A stretch of DNA of 38,857 bases from Limnohabitans sp. DM1 (GTDB lineage Bacteria > Pseudomonadota > Gammaproteobacteria > Burkholderiales > Burkholderiaceae_C): positions 9 to 38,865 of the forward strand of contig NZ_CXOO01000064.1 of assembly GCF_001269385.1 (NCBI RefSeq), written 5' to 3'. Each line of letters opens with the position of its first letter. The first letter of the stretch is position 1. Shown here piece after piece: positions 1-8,176 of this stretch. The notes under the pieces were generated by a model that worked only from the letters and a program-made list of their open reading frames with translations, was not told the DNA's origin and searched no databases. The translations under genes were made by a program, and so were the position numbers.

Positions 1-23
1 AATCAGAAGACGGCATACGAGAT
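1..23 (+). other. Illumina P7 adapter-like sequence at the contig end
   Basis: Bases 4-23 (CAGAAGACGGCATACGAGAT) equal the 3' 20 bases of the standard P7 flow-cell oligo. Extending to base 1 gives one mismatch. The inner 13 bases, CGGCATACGAGAT, also occur naturally in hisF at the right end of this window (38807-38819). So the P7 primer could have misprimed on hisF, leaving roughly bases 1-10 as adapter. Confidence 0.7.
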
Positions 24-238
24 TCAACTGCCAAGCTGCGCAGCAGCGGCATATTGGGTGCACGTCCCTCTGCCGTTGCATCTATGTCGACAAACATCAG
101 CTCATCGACTTCTTTCTCATTGAAAATTTTGACCGCATTGAGTGGGTCACCCACGTATTTTGACTCTTGAAACTTGCGAGTTTTAATCAAGCCACCTTGA
201 TGCAGAAGCAAGCATGGAATAATTCGAGATCGCAGCAT
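1..238 (-). CDS. hisF: HisF-like cyclase/ammonia-channel subunit, N-terminal part (cut by the window edge)
   Basis: About 79 residues are visible, starting MLRSRIIPCLLL, with the HisF features IIPC near the N-terminus, GG(L)IKT, and FVDIDAT at the end of strand 2. It starts 2 bases after the hisH stop and follows wbpG and hisH. This marks it as the polysaccharide paralogue (HisF2 type) rather than the histidine enzyme: in that family HisF passes ammonia from HisH to WbpG. The last visible residues, ESRMP then SSD, diverge from the expected ESRMPLxYGGG exactly where the DNA turns into sequencing-adapter-like sequence, so the first ten or so bases are probably not genomic. The missing C-terminal part has a counterpart at the other end of the window, but in a divergent allele. 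Confidence 0.85.
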   Translation of the reverse strand, partial: MLRSRIIPCLLLHQGGLIKTRKFQESKYVGDPLNAVKIFNEKEVDELMFVDIDATAEGRAPNMPLLRSLAVESRMPSSD

Positions 239-240
239 GT

Positions 241-855
241 TCAGATCCGGGAAAAGTTACGAAACACGGCCACACCGTTTGAATGACTTTTTTCAGGATG
301 GAACTGGAAGCCAAAAACATTTCCGGCGACCACGCCACAAGGTAATTCGTTGCCGTATTTCACAGTGGCCATCACACTGTCTGGATTTGCCGCATCAAAG
401 TAGTAACTGTGCAAGAAATAAAAGCCTTGCTCACAGTCAACTTCGTCAAATATTGGTGGGTTACCTGTCATCTTTATTGAGTTCCACCCCATATGCGGCA
501 GCTTAAGGCGGCTAGTTAAAGTTGCGGGGTCAATGCGCCGAATGTGGCCGGGAATCCAACCTAAACCTGGCAGCACGCCTTCATCACTTGAATCGCCAAG
601 GATTTGCATGCCAACACATACCCCCATGATCTTCTTGCCATGCTCATGCACCTCGTCATTGAGCAAGTTGACCAGCCCAGAATCCCTGAGTGTTCGCATG
701 GTCGTATCAAAGGCACCAACGCCTGGCAGAACATAGCGGTCCGCAGAGCGCAGCTCTGCGTGATCACGCGTAATGAGATGTGGAACTTTCAAGCGTTTGA
801 AGATATCTGCAATAGCCGCAACATTTCCCGAACCGTAATCGACAATTGCAATCAT
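241..855 (-). CDS. hisH: HisH-like glutamine amidotransferase
   Basis: This 204-residue class I glutaminase begins MIAIVDYGSGN. It has the nucleophile Cys80 in GVCVGMQ and the His186/Glu188 pair in FHPEKS, so the catalytic triad is complete. It releases ammonia from glutamine. In the Pseudomonas aeruginosa B-band O-antigen model, HisH2 and HisF2 supply that ammonia to WbpG. It overlaps wbpG by 4 bases and precedes hisF by 2, indicating translational coupling of the three subunits. The context argues against a role in histidine synthesis, since no other his genes are nearby. Confidence 0.9.
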   Translation of the reverse strand: MIAIVDYGSGNVAAIADIFKRLKVPHLITRDHAELRSADRYVLPGVGAFDTTMRTLRDSGLVNLLNDEVHEHGKKIMGVCVGMQILGDSSDEGVLPGLGWIPGHIRRIDPATLTSRLKLPHMGWNSIKMTGNPPIFDEVDCEQGFYFLHSYYFDAANPDSVMATVKYGNELPCGVVAGNVFGFQFHPEKSHSNGVAVFRNFSRI

Positions 856-1985
856 CGCTTCACAGCCCTTTCTATTCCAAGCGCCTTCAGGGTTTTGGCA
901 CCAAGATCAAACAACCACTCTTGATTTTTGTAGTCCTTGTAGGTTTTAAGTGGCATCTCGTGAAAACCGCGCAACTCTTGAACACTGATGCCAAGCTTTG
1001 TTGCGATGTACTCGAAATCTTCATCAATGGTGGCAGGGTCATAAGCGGGCTGCTTCAAGCGCTCAAGCGCCTCTTCCCGCGTCATCTGGCCCGTCAAAAT
1101 CAGGCTGGAGTACTGCACGCGACGCGTGTCGTAGCCAAACCGTGTAGGCAGCCAATAGCCTTCATAAAAGCGCGTAAAGCGGGACTCGAAGTGCTTCTGA
1201 GGGTACGGACGCCAGCCATAAGTATCTGCCAGAACCTTGCTTGCGTGCTGCTTGGTATATGGCATCAGGTTCAAGGGTTTCACAACCTGAACCCCACGAA
1301 TGTAGCGAAGATATACCTTGTGAAACAGGACAGAGCTGAACGGGTACGTTTTCAACTCAACAGTTCCAAACTTGCGATGGATGTCCTTGATCTGTGCCAT
1401 GTCTGTGCCGTAGTACAACCACTCCTTAGGGTTGCGCACGCATTCAGTGGCATAGTTTCCACCATTCACGATGTACTTGATGCCATGCTTGTTTGCGAAG
1501 TGGTACAGCGTCGCAACGAAGGCGTGGTCTTGCGGGATATCAAGATGGGGTACACCAGATTTGAAGAATGCGAGCTGAAAGTCACGCATTTCGTTCCAGT
1601 TAATGACCTCTGTGTATAGGTCAAGCCCAAGCTTCTCGACAAGCATCTGGATGTTATTAACGGCCAGATCAGTGTTCCAGCCACCGTCCACATGAAAGAC
1701 CAGCGGGCGCAGCCCGAACTCAGTCACTGCAAGATGCAGCAAGTAAGAACTGTCTAGGCCTCCGCTCATGCCCATGATGCAATCAAATGGTTTGCCTTTG
1801 CCTGAAGCCTTGATTTGCGAAACTGTCTCGCGAAACATGGCAGCCCCCTTTTCGTTAGGGTGCCAATTGGGCAACACATCTCTCTTGAAGCCCAAACAGT
1901 GATCACAGACACCAGCGTCATCAAAGATGATTTGGCTGTCGCTTGTATCCATCACGCAGCTTGTACAAACTTGGTAGTTTTTCAC
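852..1985 (-). CDS. wbpG: N-acetyl sugar amidotransferase (WbpG family)
   Basis: This 377-residue PP-loop ATPase has the motif SGGLDSS (residues 74-80), which adenylates the substrate. Two N-terminal CxxC pairs, C7/C10 in CTSC and C27/C30 in CDHC, are typical of the family and probably bind a metal. Family members use ammonia from HisH/HisF to turn an N-acetyl group of a nucleotide sugar into an acetamidino group, as in ManNAc(3NAm)A of P. aeruginosa. It is first in the wbpG-hisH-hisF cassette, 11 bases after wzy. The exact sugar modified cannot be told from sequence. Confidence 0.92.
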   Translation of the reverse strand: MKNYQVCTSCVMDTSDSQIIFDDAGVCDHCLGFKRDVLPNWHPNEKGAAMFRETVSQIKASGKGKPFDCIMGMSGGLDSSYLLHLAVTEFGLRPLVFHVDGGWNTDLAVNNIQMLVEKLGLDLYTEVINWNEMRDFQLAFFKSGVPHLDIPQDHAFVATLYHFANKHGIKYIVNGGNYATECVRNPKEWLYYGTDMAQIKDIHRKFGTVELKTYPFSSVLFHKVYLRYIRGVQVVKPLNLMPYTKQHASKVLADTYGWRPYPQKHFESRFTRFYEGYWLPTRFGYDTRRVQYSSLILTGQMTREEALERLKQPAYDPATIDEDFEYIATKLGISVQELRGFHEMPLKTYKDYKNQEWLFDLGAKTLKALGIERAVKR

Positions 1986-1996
1986 TATTGATTACC

Positions 1997-3331
1997 TTAT
2001 GTATTGTGTGTTTGGTTTATTTGATAATTACAGCAAATCTTGCTGTTCATGTAAAGAATTAATGCAGTAATGAAAAAACTAGCAAAAACACTATTCCAGA
2101 TGAATAAGCTTATTATGAATGAGGAGTAGATGTATCCGAGAAGATGCACATAGAACGCAGCGCTCAGCCATGGCCGACGATGTATAATTAATAAAAAATA
2201 CATTAAATGCGAAATTATACCGGCGAAAATCATTACTAATAATGAACCAATTATGCCGAAATCTAAAATCAGCCCGCGATAGTGTGTATAGATGTTTGTT
2301 TGGAGCAATTCACCAAGGTAATAATAGTCGTCATAGACGCCAGGTGGTGCAACCTTTGTTGTTCCGAAAAGATTAAAAAGGGACATAAAAGTATAAAAAC
2401 CATTCGAATCGGTTATGGATGCATAAGCCATAGATCCTCCCCCCGTAGTGATCGATGCAAACCAGTCAGCGAATGCGTATAAGTGCCCGGATGAGTATGA
2501 TAAAAAATAGTAGTGGAGTTTATCGAGGATAAAAAGGTATCCAGATTCAGTATCAATACCGCGAGCGATAAACGATACAGCAGTAACGAAAATTATAACC
2601 GGAATCCAAATCAATGCTCTTACAATCAACCTTGGCTCCACTATCGGAACAAATCTGCCATTATTGATTTTTGAAAGTAGCATTCCACCCCAAAACAAGA
2701 CCAATGTAAGGAACAATGTACCTTTGGCTGCTTCAACAAGCATCATCAGTACTGATGACGCAATAGACACAAGAATCAAATAAATACCTGATTCTGTCTT
2801 GGGCTTAGCTCCATATAATACACCACCAAGAATGGCTGTAGGATAGGTAAGAACAATAGAAGCTTGGGCGGCAATGTTGCGCTCTAGATCGCCACTATAT
2901 CTCTTACTCATATATTCTCCACTAGTGTCTAAAAGATTAAATAATATATCATAATAAGATATACCTTGAAGACCCCAATTGATGGTGGTCGCCAGAATTG
3001 CTAGTGCACCAATTAATAAAAAGGCTCGCTTTAGAAATTTTGACCGGTAATTAGACTTTACTGTGTGCAATCGGTTGGTGTATTGAGCAGCTTTCCAGTC
3101 AAATGCACATGCCGTAATTGAAAACAAAATGCAAGACAATAAAATATAACCGATTCCCAGAGGATTTACTTCAGCCCCAGGCGCCGCAATAAGTGGAATG
3201 GCAGTGTATACAAACCAAAAAAGACCATACAAGCAAGCTGGGATTAACCACGAGCCAGCAAGTAGTCGCACCAGCCAAGCCTGTGTGAGTATAGATACTG
3301 CAAAACAGATCGCTAAAAATTTTTCAGGCAT
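1997..3331 (-). CDS. wzy: O-antigen/oligosaccharide repeat-unit polymerase (Wzy-like)
   Basis: This 444-residue, very hydrophobic protein has about ten or more predicted membrane segments and one larger loop (around residues 260-345, after FIARGIDTESGY). That layout is typical of Wzy polymerases, which join lipid-linked repeats in the periplasm. Wzy proteins are poorly conserved, so the call rests on topology, length and position between wzx and wbpG. Its DNA is far more AT-rich than wecC or the pgl genes, as usual for unit-specific genes acquired by transfer. It is separated from wzx by 62 AT-rich bases. Confidence 0.75.
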   Translation of the reverse strand: MPEKFLAICFAVSILTQAWLVRLLAGSWLIPACLYGLFWFVYTAIPLIAAPGAEVNPLGIGYILLSCILFSITACAFDWKAAQYTNRLHTVKSNYRSKFLKRAFLLIGALAILATTINWGLQGISYYDILFNLLDTSGEYMSKRYSGDLERNIAAQASIVLTYPTAILGGVLYGAKPKTESGIYLILVSIASSVLMMLVEAAKGTLFLTLVLFWGGMLLSKINNGRFVPIVEPRLIVRALIWIPVIIFVTAVSFIARGIDTESGYLFILDKLHYYFLSYSSGHLYAFADWFASITTGGGSMAYASITDSNGFYTFMSLFNLFGTTKVAPPGVYDDYYYLGELLQTNIYTHYRGLILDFGIIGSLLVMIFAGIISHLMYFLLIIHRRPWLSAAFYVHLLGYIYSSFIISLFIWNSVFASFFITALILYMNSKICCNYQINQTHNT

Positions 3332-3393
3332 TTTCGCCCAATAAGAAACAAATTATAAAAAACTTATAATTATTACTTTCTTGAACCACTTCA

Positions 3394-4653
3394 TTATTCA
3401 TTGTATATATTCACATACCTGCGAAAAATCAAGAGCAGCAATACACCCTCCGCAAAAGTAAAACTAATAGCTGCTCCTGTCGCACCGGCATTTTTACTTA
3501 GAATTAAACAAATAAATATATTCATAACACCAGTTATTACAATTGAATTCCGCAAATATCGTTGGTGACCGAGAAAGTTTAGACCCGCAGAGCCCAGTAC
3601 GAAATTGACTATTCCAAAAAAGGCAGCCGGAATCATCAATACAATAAGGGAAAAAATGGATTCATGCAATGGCCATCTTTCCGATTTAAGTGTTGCTGGA
3701 ATAATATAGATCCAGCACGCAAGAAAAGTAACAACACTTGCGCACAAGAACAGCAACTGCGGTAACAACAACGGAAAAAGCAAGCGTAGCGCTTTAATGT
3801 CCGCTGCGGGGTGGAGTGCTAGGGATCTTAGTATCTTCGGAAAGAAGAGCTGCGTAAGTGGTCTCATCGCAGTTTGAATAGCTTTCGTTAATTTTTCCGC
3901 AATTGAATATATCGAGATAACACCAGTACCAGCACCAATTATGCTGAGAAGAAGTGTGTTTGCATCCCGATATAGCGTCACGGCGAGATTGCCTATGAAG
4001 ATATCCTTGCCTTGGAGAAGAATTGAGCCGATTTTCATTTTGAATGGGCTCTGAAGTTGCATCTGCAGATTCTTTCGTACGTATATGAGCGTTAATATAG
4101 CGGCTGCAACATAACAAACTCCAATAGTGAGCGGTATAAGTATTACATCATTCGAGCTTGTTACAAAGATGATAATAACCCCCACAGCCGTGAGGCGGCT
4201 CGATAAGACTATTGCTGCAAGTGCAAAGTTCTTCTCGATGGCTTGGAACAGCCAGTTAGGTTGAACAGCATAACTTAAGGGTAGTAGCATCCAAGCTGCA
4301 AGAAGTACCGTTGTAGTGGAATCTGAAATTAACCAAGTAAAAAAAACTGCTGACGTTGCAGACAGCGTAAATAAAACAAGACGCGCATAAAAAACCTCGC
4401 TATACACTGCCTCGATTGCAGCTTTGTCACGCCTTAAATCAAGTTTTATTATTCGGGATGGTCCGTCAATTTCAAAGCTATACAGCGTCACTGCAATTAC
4501 AAAAATTGCAATCGCTTCAGTTGTAACAAGTGCTGCATATTTATTTGGACCAAGCGTAAAAAGTGCAAAAGGGAAAATAACCAACGGTGTCACAGCGTTT
4601 GCAGCTTGAATCGTGAGGAGTGACATCCAGTTAATTACATCTGCGCGCGCCAT
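3394..4653 (-). CDS. wzx: Polysaccharide flippase (Wzx-like)
   Basis: This 419-residue protein has roughly twelve hydrophobic segments spread over its whole length. It opens MARADVINWMSLLTIQ and continues with VTPLVIFPFALFTLG, matching the first two helices of the Wzx/RfbX branch of the MOP exporters. It would move undecaprenyl-linked repeat units across the inner membrane. Charged residues in mid-membrane segments, such as the EK pairs near AEKLTKAIQ, fit the family. The gene is AT-rich like wzy and lies just upstream of it in transcription order. Confidence 0.82.
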   Translation of the reverse strand: MARADVINWMSLLTIQAANAVTPLVIFPFALFTLGPNKYAALVTTEAIAIFVIAVTLYSFEIDGPSRIIKLDLRRDKAAIEAVYSEVFYARLVLFTLSATSAVFFTWLISDSTTTVLLAAWMLLPLSYAVQPNWLFQAIEKNFALAAIVLSSRLTAVGVIIIFVTSSNDVILIPLTIGVCYVAAAILTLIYVRKNLQMQLQSPFKMKIGSILLQGKDIFIGNLAVTLYRDANTLLLSIIGAGTGVISIYSIAEKLTKAIQTAMRPLTQLFFPKILRSLALHPAADIKALRLLFPLLLPQLLFLCASVVTFLACWIYIIPATLKSERWPLHESIFSLIVLMIPAAFFGIVNFVLGSAGLNFLGHQRYLRNSIVITGVMNIFICLILSKNAGATGAAISFTFAEGVLLLLIFRRYVNIYNE

Positions 4654-4726
4654 TTATTCTTCTCGGTTAATATCTCATCTACTTCACTTGAATGCAGAGC
4701 GTACATAATAAAGCAGGAATCTTGCA

Positions 4727-5563
4727 TTACAGCATATTAAATGGATTTATGTATTTACGGTAAACCAAATGTGCCTCACGAGCTAGTTGCCAGAGTTTCC
4801 GTGAGGGTATAGATTGAAGACTACCATGCCAACAATGCGTAACCTGAATTGTCGGGCTGTAATACACCCGCAAGCCGCGATCGGACAGCTGCTTACTAAG
4901 AAAATACTCCTCACCCATCAAAAAAGTGGGCGCCCAAAGTTCTTCAAAATCGGCAAAAAACTTCGGACCGAGTAAATAACAGGATCCGTGCCCTTGATAG
5001 ATGTACTGGGCGTTCTCATAGTGAAGTTCATCTGAGCGGTCTGTTAGCCGTTTTGATTTCCTAGCGAACCAAAGGATTAGTTGCGCAAGGTGATAGTTCG
5101 AGTAGTAAACGTCATAAACGATCTCTCGCGTCTTGCTGATCGTCCGGATTACGTGAGGGTTTTGATGCTCACCGTCCAGAGTGACTATATCCGGTGAAAC
5201 TACGGCATGCGAATCTAGCAGGTCGCGATTATCCTCCACTTGACTACAGAACTCTGGTGCGAACACGAGATCATTGTTGCCAATGACAAAGTACTCAAAA
5301 TCGGGGTATTTGGACCGCATGTGTCGAATACCGCAGTTCAACCCAGGGAAATAACCTACGTTCTCGTCGTTGAGTATCAAATCAACGCACGAAAACTCGG
5401 ATGCGAGTGCATGCAGGGTCGCACGATGTTCCGGGGTCGACAGGTTGTCCACAACGACCACACGCAATTCATGGCAGTCATCCGAACTGGCGGCGAGTGA
5501 ACGAACAGCGTCCACCGTGAAATGGCTATTATTGAAGTTGGTACAGACGTATCCCAGTTTCAT
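4727..5563 (-). CDS. Family 2 glycosyltransferase
   Basis: This is a 278-residue protein from the ATG at 5563; the TTG at 5578 would add MGAFD. The ATG is preferred because MKLGYVCTNFNN matches the usual first GT2 strand and a G-rich ribosome site (GGGGG) lies 8 bases upstream. GT-A fold features include VVVVDNLS (nucleotide site), NDENVGYFPGLNCGI and a metal-site variant IGNNDLVF in place of DxD. It later has GEEYFLSKQLSDRG, typical of rhamnosyl- and other bacterial GT2 enzymes. It adds one sugar to the lipid-linked unit on the cytoplasmic face; donor and acceptor are unknown. It lies between wecC and wzx. Confidence 0.85.
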   Translation of the reverse strand: MKLGYVCTNFNNSHFTVDAVRSLAASSDDCHELRVVVVDNLSTPEHRATLHALASEFSCVDLILNDENVGYFPGLNCGIRHMRSKYPDFEYFVIGNNDLVFAPEFCSQVEDNRDLLDSHAVVSPDIVTLDGEHQNPHVIRTISKTREIVYDVYYSNYHLAQLILWFARKSKRLTDRSDELHYENAQYIYQGHGSCYLLGPKFFADFEELWAPTFLMGEEYFLSKQLSDRGLRVYYSPTIQVTHCWHGSLQSIPSRKLWQLAREAHLVYRKYINPFNML

Positions 5564-5611
5564 GTCAAACGCCCCCAATAGTCAGACCATGCATCAGATA
5601 GGCTACGCGGT

Positions 5612-6904
5612 TCATTTCACACCGCCGAGTCCGCAAGCGTTGACAGAAATCTTGTTGCTCCAAGTCACAGGGGCTTCCTGGAAAGCTTTGTGTCCGACGA
5701 GGAAAACCGCAATCTGTGCTTGCTCCAAAGCAACTTGATCGCACACAAGCGTAGCGCGTTTACTAAGTGCTGCGGGGATACGATCTACATGAGGCTCTAC
5801 AACTAGCAACCCACCTGGATGGGCCTCGCCCAGAAGTTGAGCGATCCGAATAGCTGGACTTTCGCGTAGATCATCAATATCAGGCTTGAAGGCGAGTCCG
5901 TAACAAGCAATGGTCACCTCTTTGGCAGTCTGATCGGGATTTGCCATCAGATAGCTGGCAACCGCGAGCTTCACTTTTTCGATGACCCATTCTGGTTTAC
6001 TGTCATTGACCTCGCGCGCGGTCCGGATCAGTTTTGCCTCGTCGGGTGTTGCGCTCACAATGAACCACGGGTCTACAGCAATACAGTGCCCGCCGACCCC
6101 TGGGCCCGGTTGCAAGATATTCACGCGCGGGTGGCGGTTGGCCAGCTTAATAAGTTCCCACACATTAATTCCAAGTTTGTCGCAGATCATGGACAGTTCG
6201 TTGGCGAAAGCGATGTTGACATCACGGAAGCTGTTTTCAGTGAGTTTGCACATCTCTGCTGTACGCGCATTGGTAATAACGCATTCTCCTTGTACGAAAG
6301 TTTTGTAAAGGCGTGCCGCAGCCTCTGAACAAAGAGGTGTCATTCCTCCAATCACGCGATCGTTTTGCACCAGTTCGCGAAGGACTTGGCCTGGCAGAAC
6401 GCGTTCAGGGCAATGAGCCACACGTATGTCGCTGGCATCGCCATGCGTCTGCGGGAATGTCAGGTCGGGCCGGGTTGCAGCCAGCCAAGACGCCATCTGT
6501 TCTGTAGCCCCCACCGGGGAAGTAGATTCCAGAATGACCAGATCACCCTTTTTGAGCACCGGTGCGATGGACCTTGCGGCAGACTCAATGTAGTCCAAGT
6601 CTGGGTGGTGCGGACCAGATGGGCCCTCTTTGAAGGGAGTAGGCACAGCTATGAGGAAAGCATCAGCTGGTTCGGGTTGGGTGGTAGCCCGCAAGTAACC
6701 CTCTGTCACCGCAGCGTGAACAACCATGTCCAGATCGGGCTCGACGATGTGGATTTCGCCGCGGTTGATGGTGTCCACTGCTAGCTGGTTCACGTCCACA
6801 CCAATGACTTTGACTTTGCGGCTTGCAAAGACTGCGGCGGTGGGCAGGCCAATGTAACCTAGGCCAACGATGGAGACAGTATTGAATTCTTTTTCTTGGT
6901 GCAT
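5612..6904 (-). CDS. wecC: UDP-N-acetyl-D-mannosamine dehydrogenase
   Basis: This 430-residue protein can be aligned with E. coli WecC along nearly its full length. It has the Rossmann start VSIVGLGYIGLPTAA, VEPDL, LIAVPTPF, SRTAEMCKLTENSFRDVN-type central helix (here with NARTAEM), and the catalytic Cys274 in PGPGVGGHCIAVDPWF. It performs the two-step NAD oxidation of UDP-ManNAc to UDP-ManNAcA. The epimerase WecB that makes UDP-ManNAc is not in this window. It is the first gene of the wecC to hisF run, and its upstream region is a block of hairpin repeats, which leaves its promoter unclear. Confidence 0.95.
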   Translation of the reverse strand: MHQEKEFNTVSIVGLGYIGLPTAAVFASRKVKVIGVDVNQLAVDTINRGEIHIVEPDLDMVVHAAVTEGYLRATTQPEPADAFLIAVPTPFKEGPSGPHHPDLDYIESAARSIAPVLKKGDLVILESTSPVGATEQMASWLAATRPDLTFPQTHGDASDIRVAHCPERVLPGQVLRELVQNDRVIGGMTPLCSEAAARLYKTFVQGECVITNARTAEMCKLTENSFRDVNIAFANELSMICDKLGINVWELIKLANRHPRVNILQPGPGVGGHCIAVDPWFIVSATPDEAKLIRTAREVNDSKPEWVIEKVKLAVASYLMANPDQTAKEVTIACYGLAFKPDIDDLRESPAIRIAQLLGEAHPGGLLVVEPHVDRIPAALSKRATLVCDQVALEQAQIAVFLVGHKAFQEAPVTWSNKISVNACGLGGVK

Positions 6905-7024
6905 GCTTTTATTTCTTCCACTTTTTACGAATGCGCTTACACGCTAAACCATCGCAGTAAGGGTTGTGCCCGCGTGCCGTGGGGTTATGTGCTCTTACTT
7001 CGGTAAGCAGCCTCCGTGTCTGCT

Positions 7025-7416
7025 TGTCGGGGCTGAAGCCGACGACCTACAGGGTGTTGCTTTTTGTAGGTCGGTGGTCGTAGACCCCGACATGGGGCCT
7101 GCGCCAGAGCTTGTAAACGTCGGACTCTTCGAGTACCGACCTACGGTTCAAGTCAACGTCGGACTCTTCGAGTACCGACCTACGGGGAGTTTGGTTTTTG
7201 TACGTTTGTCGGGGCTTAAGCCGCCGACCTACGGGGTGTTGGTTTTTGTAGGTCGGTGGTCGTAGACCCCGACATGTGGCCTGTGCCAGAGCTTGTAAAC
7301 GTCGGACTCTTCGAGTACCGAACTACGGGGTGTTGGGTTTTTGTACGTTTTTCGGGGCTGAAGCCGAGGACCTACGGGGTGTTGGTTTTTAGGTCGGTAC
7401 CTTCAGGTCCGACATT
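7025..7416. repeat. Hairpin repeat block 1 (GTCGG..CCGAC family)
   Basis: This block holds about eight units of one design: GTCGG, a 4-base stem, GAA or TTC, the matching stem, CCGAC, with CTACGGG or GTAGG at one side. Three forms recur. Form A is GTCGGGGCTGAAGCC..CCGAC, form B is GTCGGTGGTCGTAGACCCCGAC, and form C is GTCGGACTCTTCGAGTACCGAC. Forms B and C are linked by a conserved spacer ending CCAGAGCTTGTAAAC. The stretch 6905-7463 holds nothing else recognisable. Confidence 0.9.
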
Positions 7417-7463
7417 TTTTTCAGAAGCTATTTATTTGCCAGATTGGTTATTGGCAATGTCGA

Positions 7464-7775
7464 TCACTTCAATCTTGATTTCAAACGATCAACCATCTCC
7501 ATGCGCTCATGCAATATGGCAAGAATGAGCGCGGGCTGTCCAACTTGCGGTAGGCAAAAAATGAAATGTTGACCGACCCATTTCACCCTAAGACCTGGAT
7601 AGAGATCGTCTCTTGTGCGAAAGACACCCTTGCTCAGCGCCACTTCTGTCGCAGCGCTTTCGATTTGAGCGACATAGGCTCTGCACTGTGCCTCACCCCA
7701 TGTTTGGACACTGTAACGAACGATATTTCGTAAATCAGCGGCAGCACTTCGGGTGAGGATGTATGGCAGTGTCAT
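7464..7775 (-). CDS. parE: ParE/RelE-family toxin
   Basis: This 103-residue protein has the ParE pattern: YILTRSAAADLRNIVRYSVQTWG at the N-terminus, a central AGLR-like strand (YPGLRVKWVG), and a C-terminal strand ILAILHERMEMVDRL. ParE toxins poison gyrase and RelE relatives cut mRNA; the sequence alone does not decide which. It overlaps the upstream antitoxin gene by 4 bases. It appears complete. Confidence 0.82.
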   Translation of the reverse strand: MTLPYILTRSAAADLRNIVRYSVQTWGEAQCRAYVAQIESAATEVALSKGVFRTRDDLYPGLRVKWVGQHFIFCLPQVGQPALILAILHERMEMVDRLKSRLK

Positions 7776-8026
7776 TGTCTGAGGGCTGTTTTCAACTCGG
7801 CCTCAGCAATGGCTGAAATGCTGTCTTGAACGCATTCTCCGCGCTGAGCTTGTGCAACACGCTCAGCAAGCAGAGCTTTGATTTCTTGCAAGGCCTCATC
7901 TTCTGTGGTTGCAGATGGAAAAAGGCGTTCCAAGGTGTATTGCTTGATACTTTTTCCGGCCAAAGCGGCAAGAGCTTTGAGCGATTGGTGCTGTTGCTCG
8001 GTGACGTCAATGGTGAGTCGGCTCAT
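7772..8026 (-). CDS. parD: ParD-like antitoxin
   Basis: This is an 84-residue protein starting MSRLTIDVTEQQHQSLKALAA, a ribbon-helix-helix type N-terminus with GKSIKQYTLERL as the second helix. An acidic, flexible C-terminal half would wrap the toxin. The gene precedes and overlaps parE, the normal antitoxin-first order. It should neutralise ParE and repress its own promoter in the 8027-8130 stretch; no clear operator palindrome was seen there. Confidence 0.82.
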   Translation of the reverse strand: MSRLTIDVTEQQHQSLKALAALAGKSIKQYTLERLFPSATTEDEALQEIKALLAERVAQAQRGECVQDSISAIAEAELKTALRQ

Positions 8027-8133
8027 GTTGTTGGCTCCGAAATCGTTTGAAGTGGGTGCCAGTATTTCACAAATGTGGGTTTGTGCATATGTGGTGAGGT
8101 ACGTCGGACAATTTGGCTGCCCTTTGATTTCAA

Positions 8134-8165
8134 GTCGGGGCTAAAGCCGCCTACCTACGGGGTGT
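8134..8165. repeat. Single hairpin repeat unit between parDE and vapBC
   Basis: This is one form-A unit (GTCGGGGCTAAAGCCGCCTAC with CTACGGGG). It belongs to the same family as the block at 7025-7416 and has the same orientation. Confidence 0.8.
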
Positions 8166-8176
8166 TGGTTTGCCGC

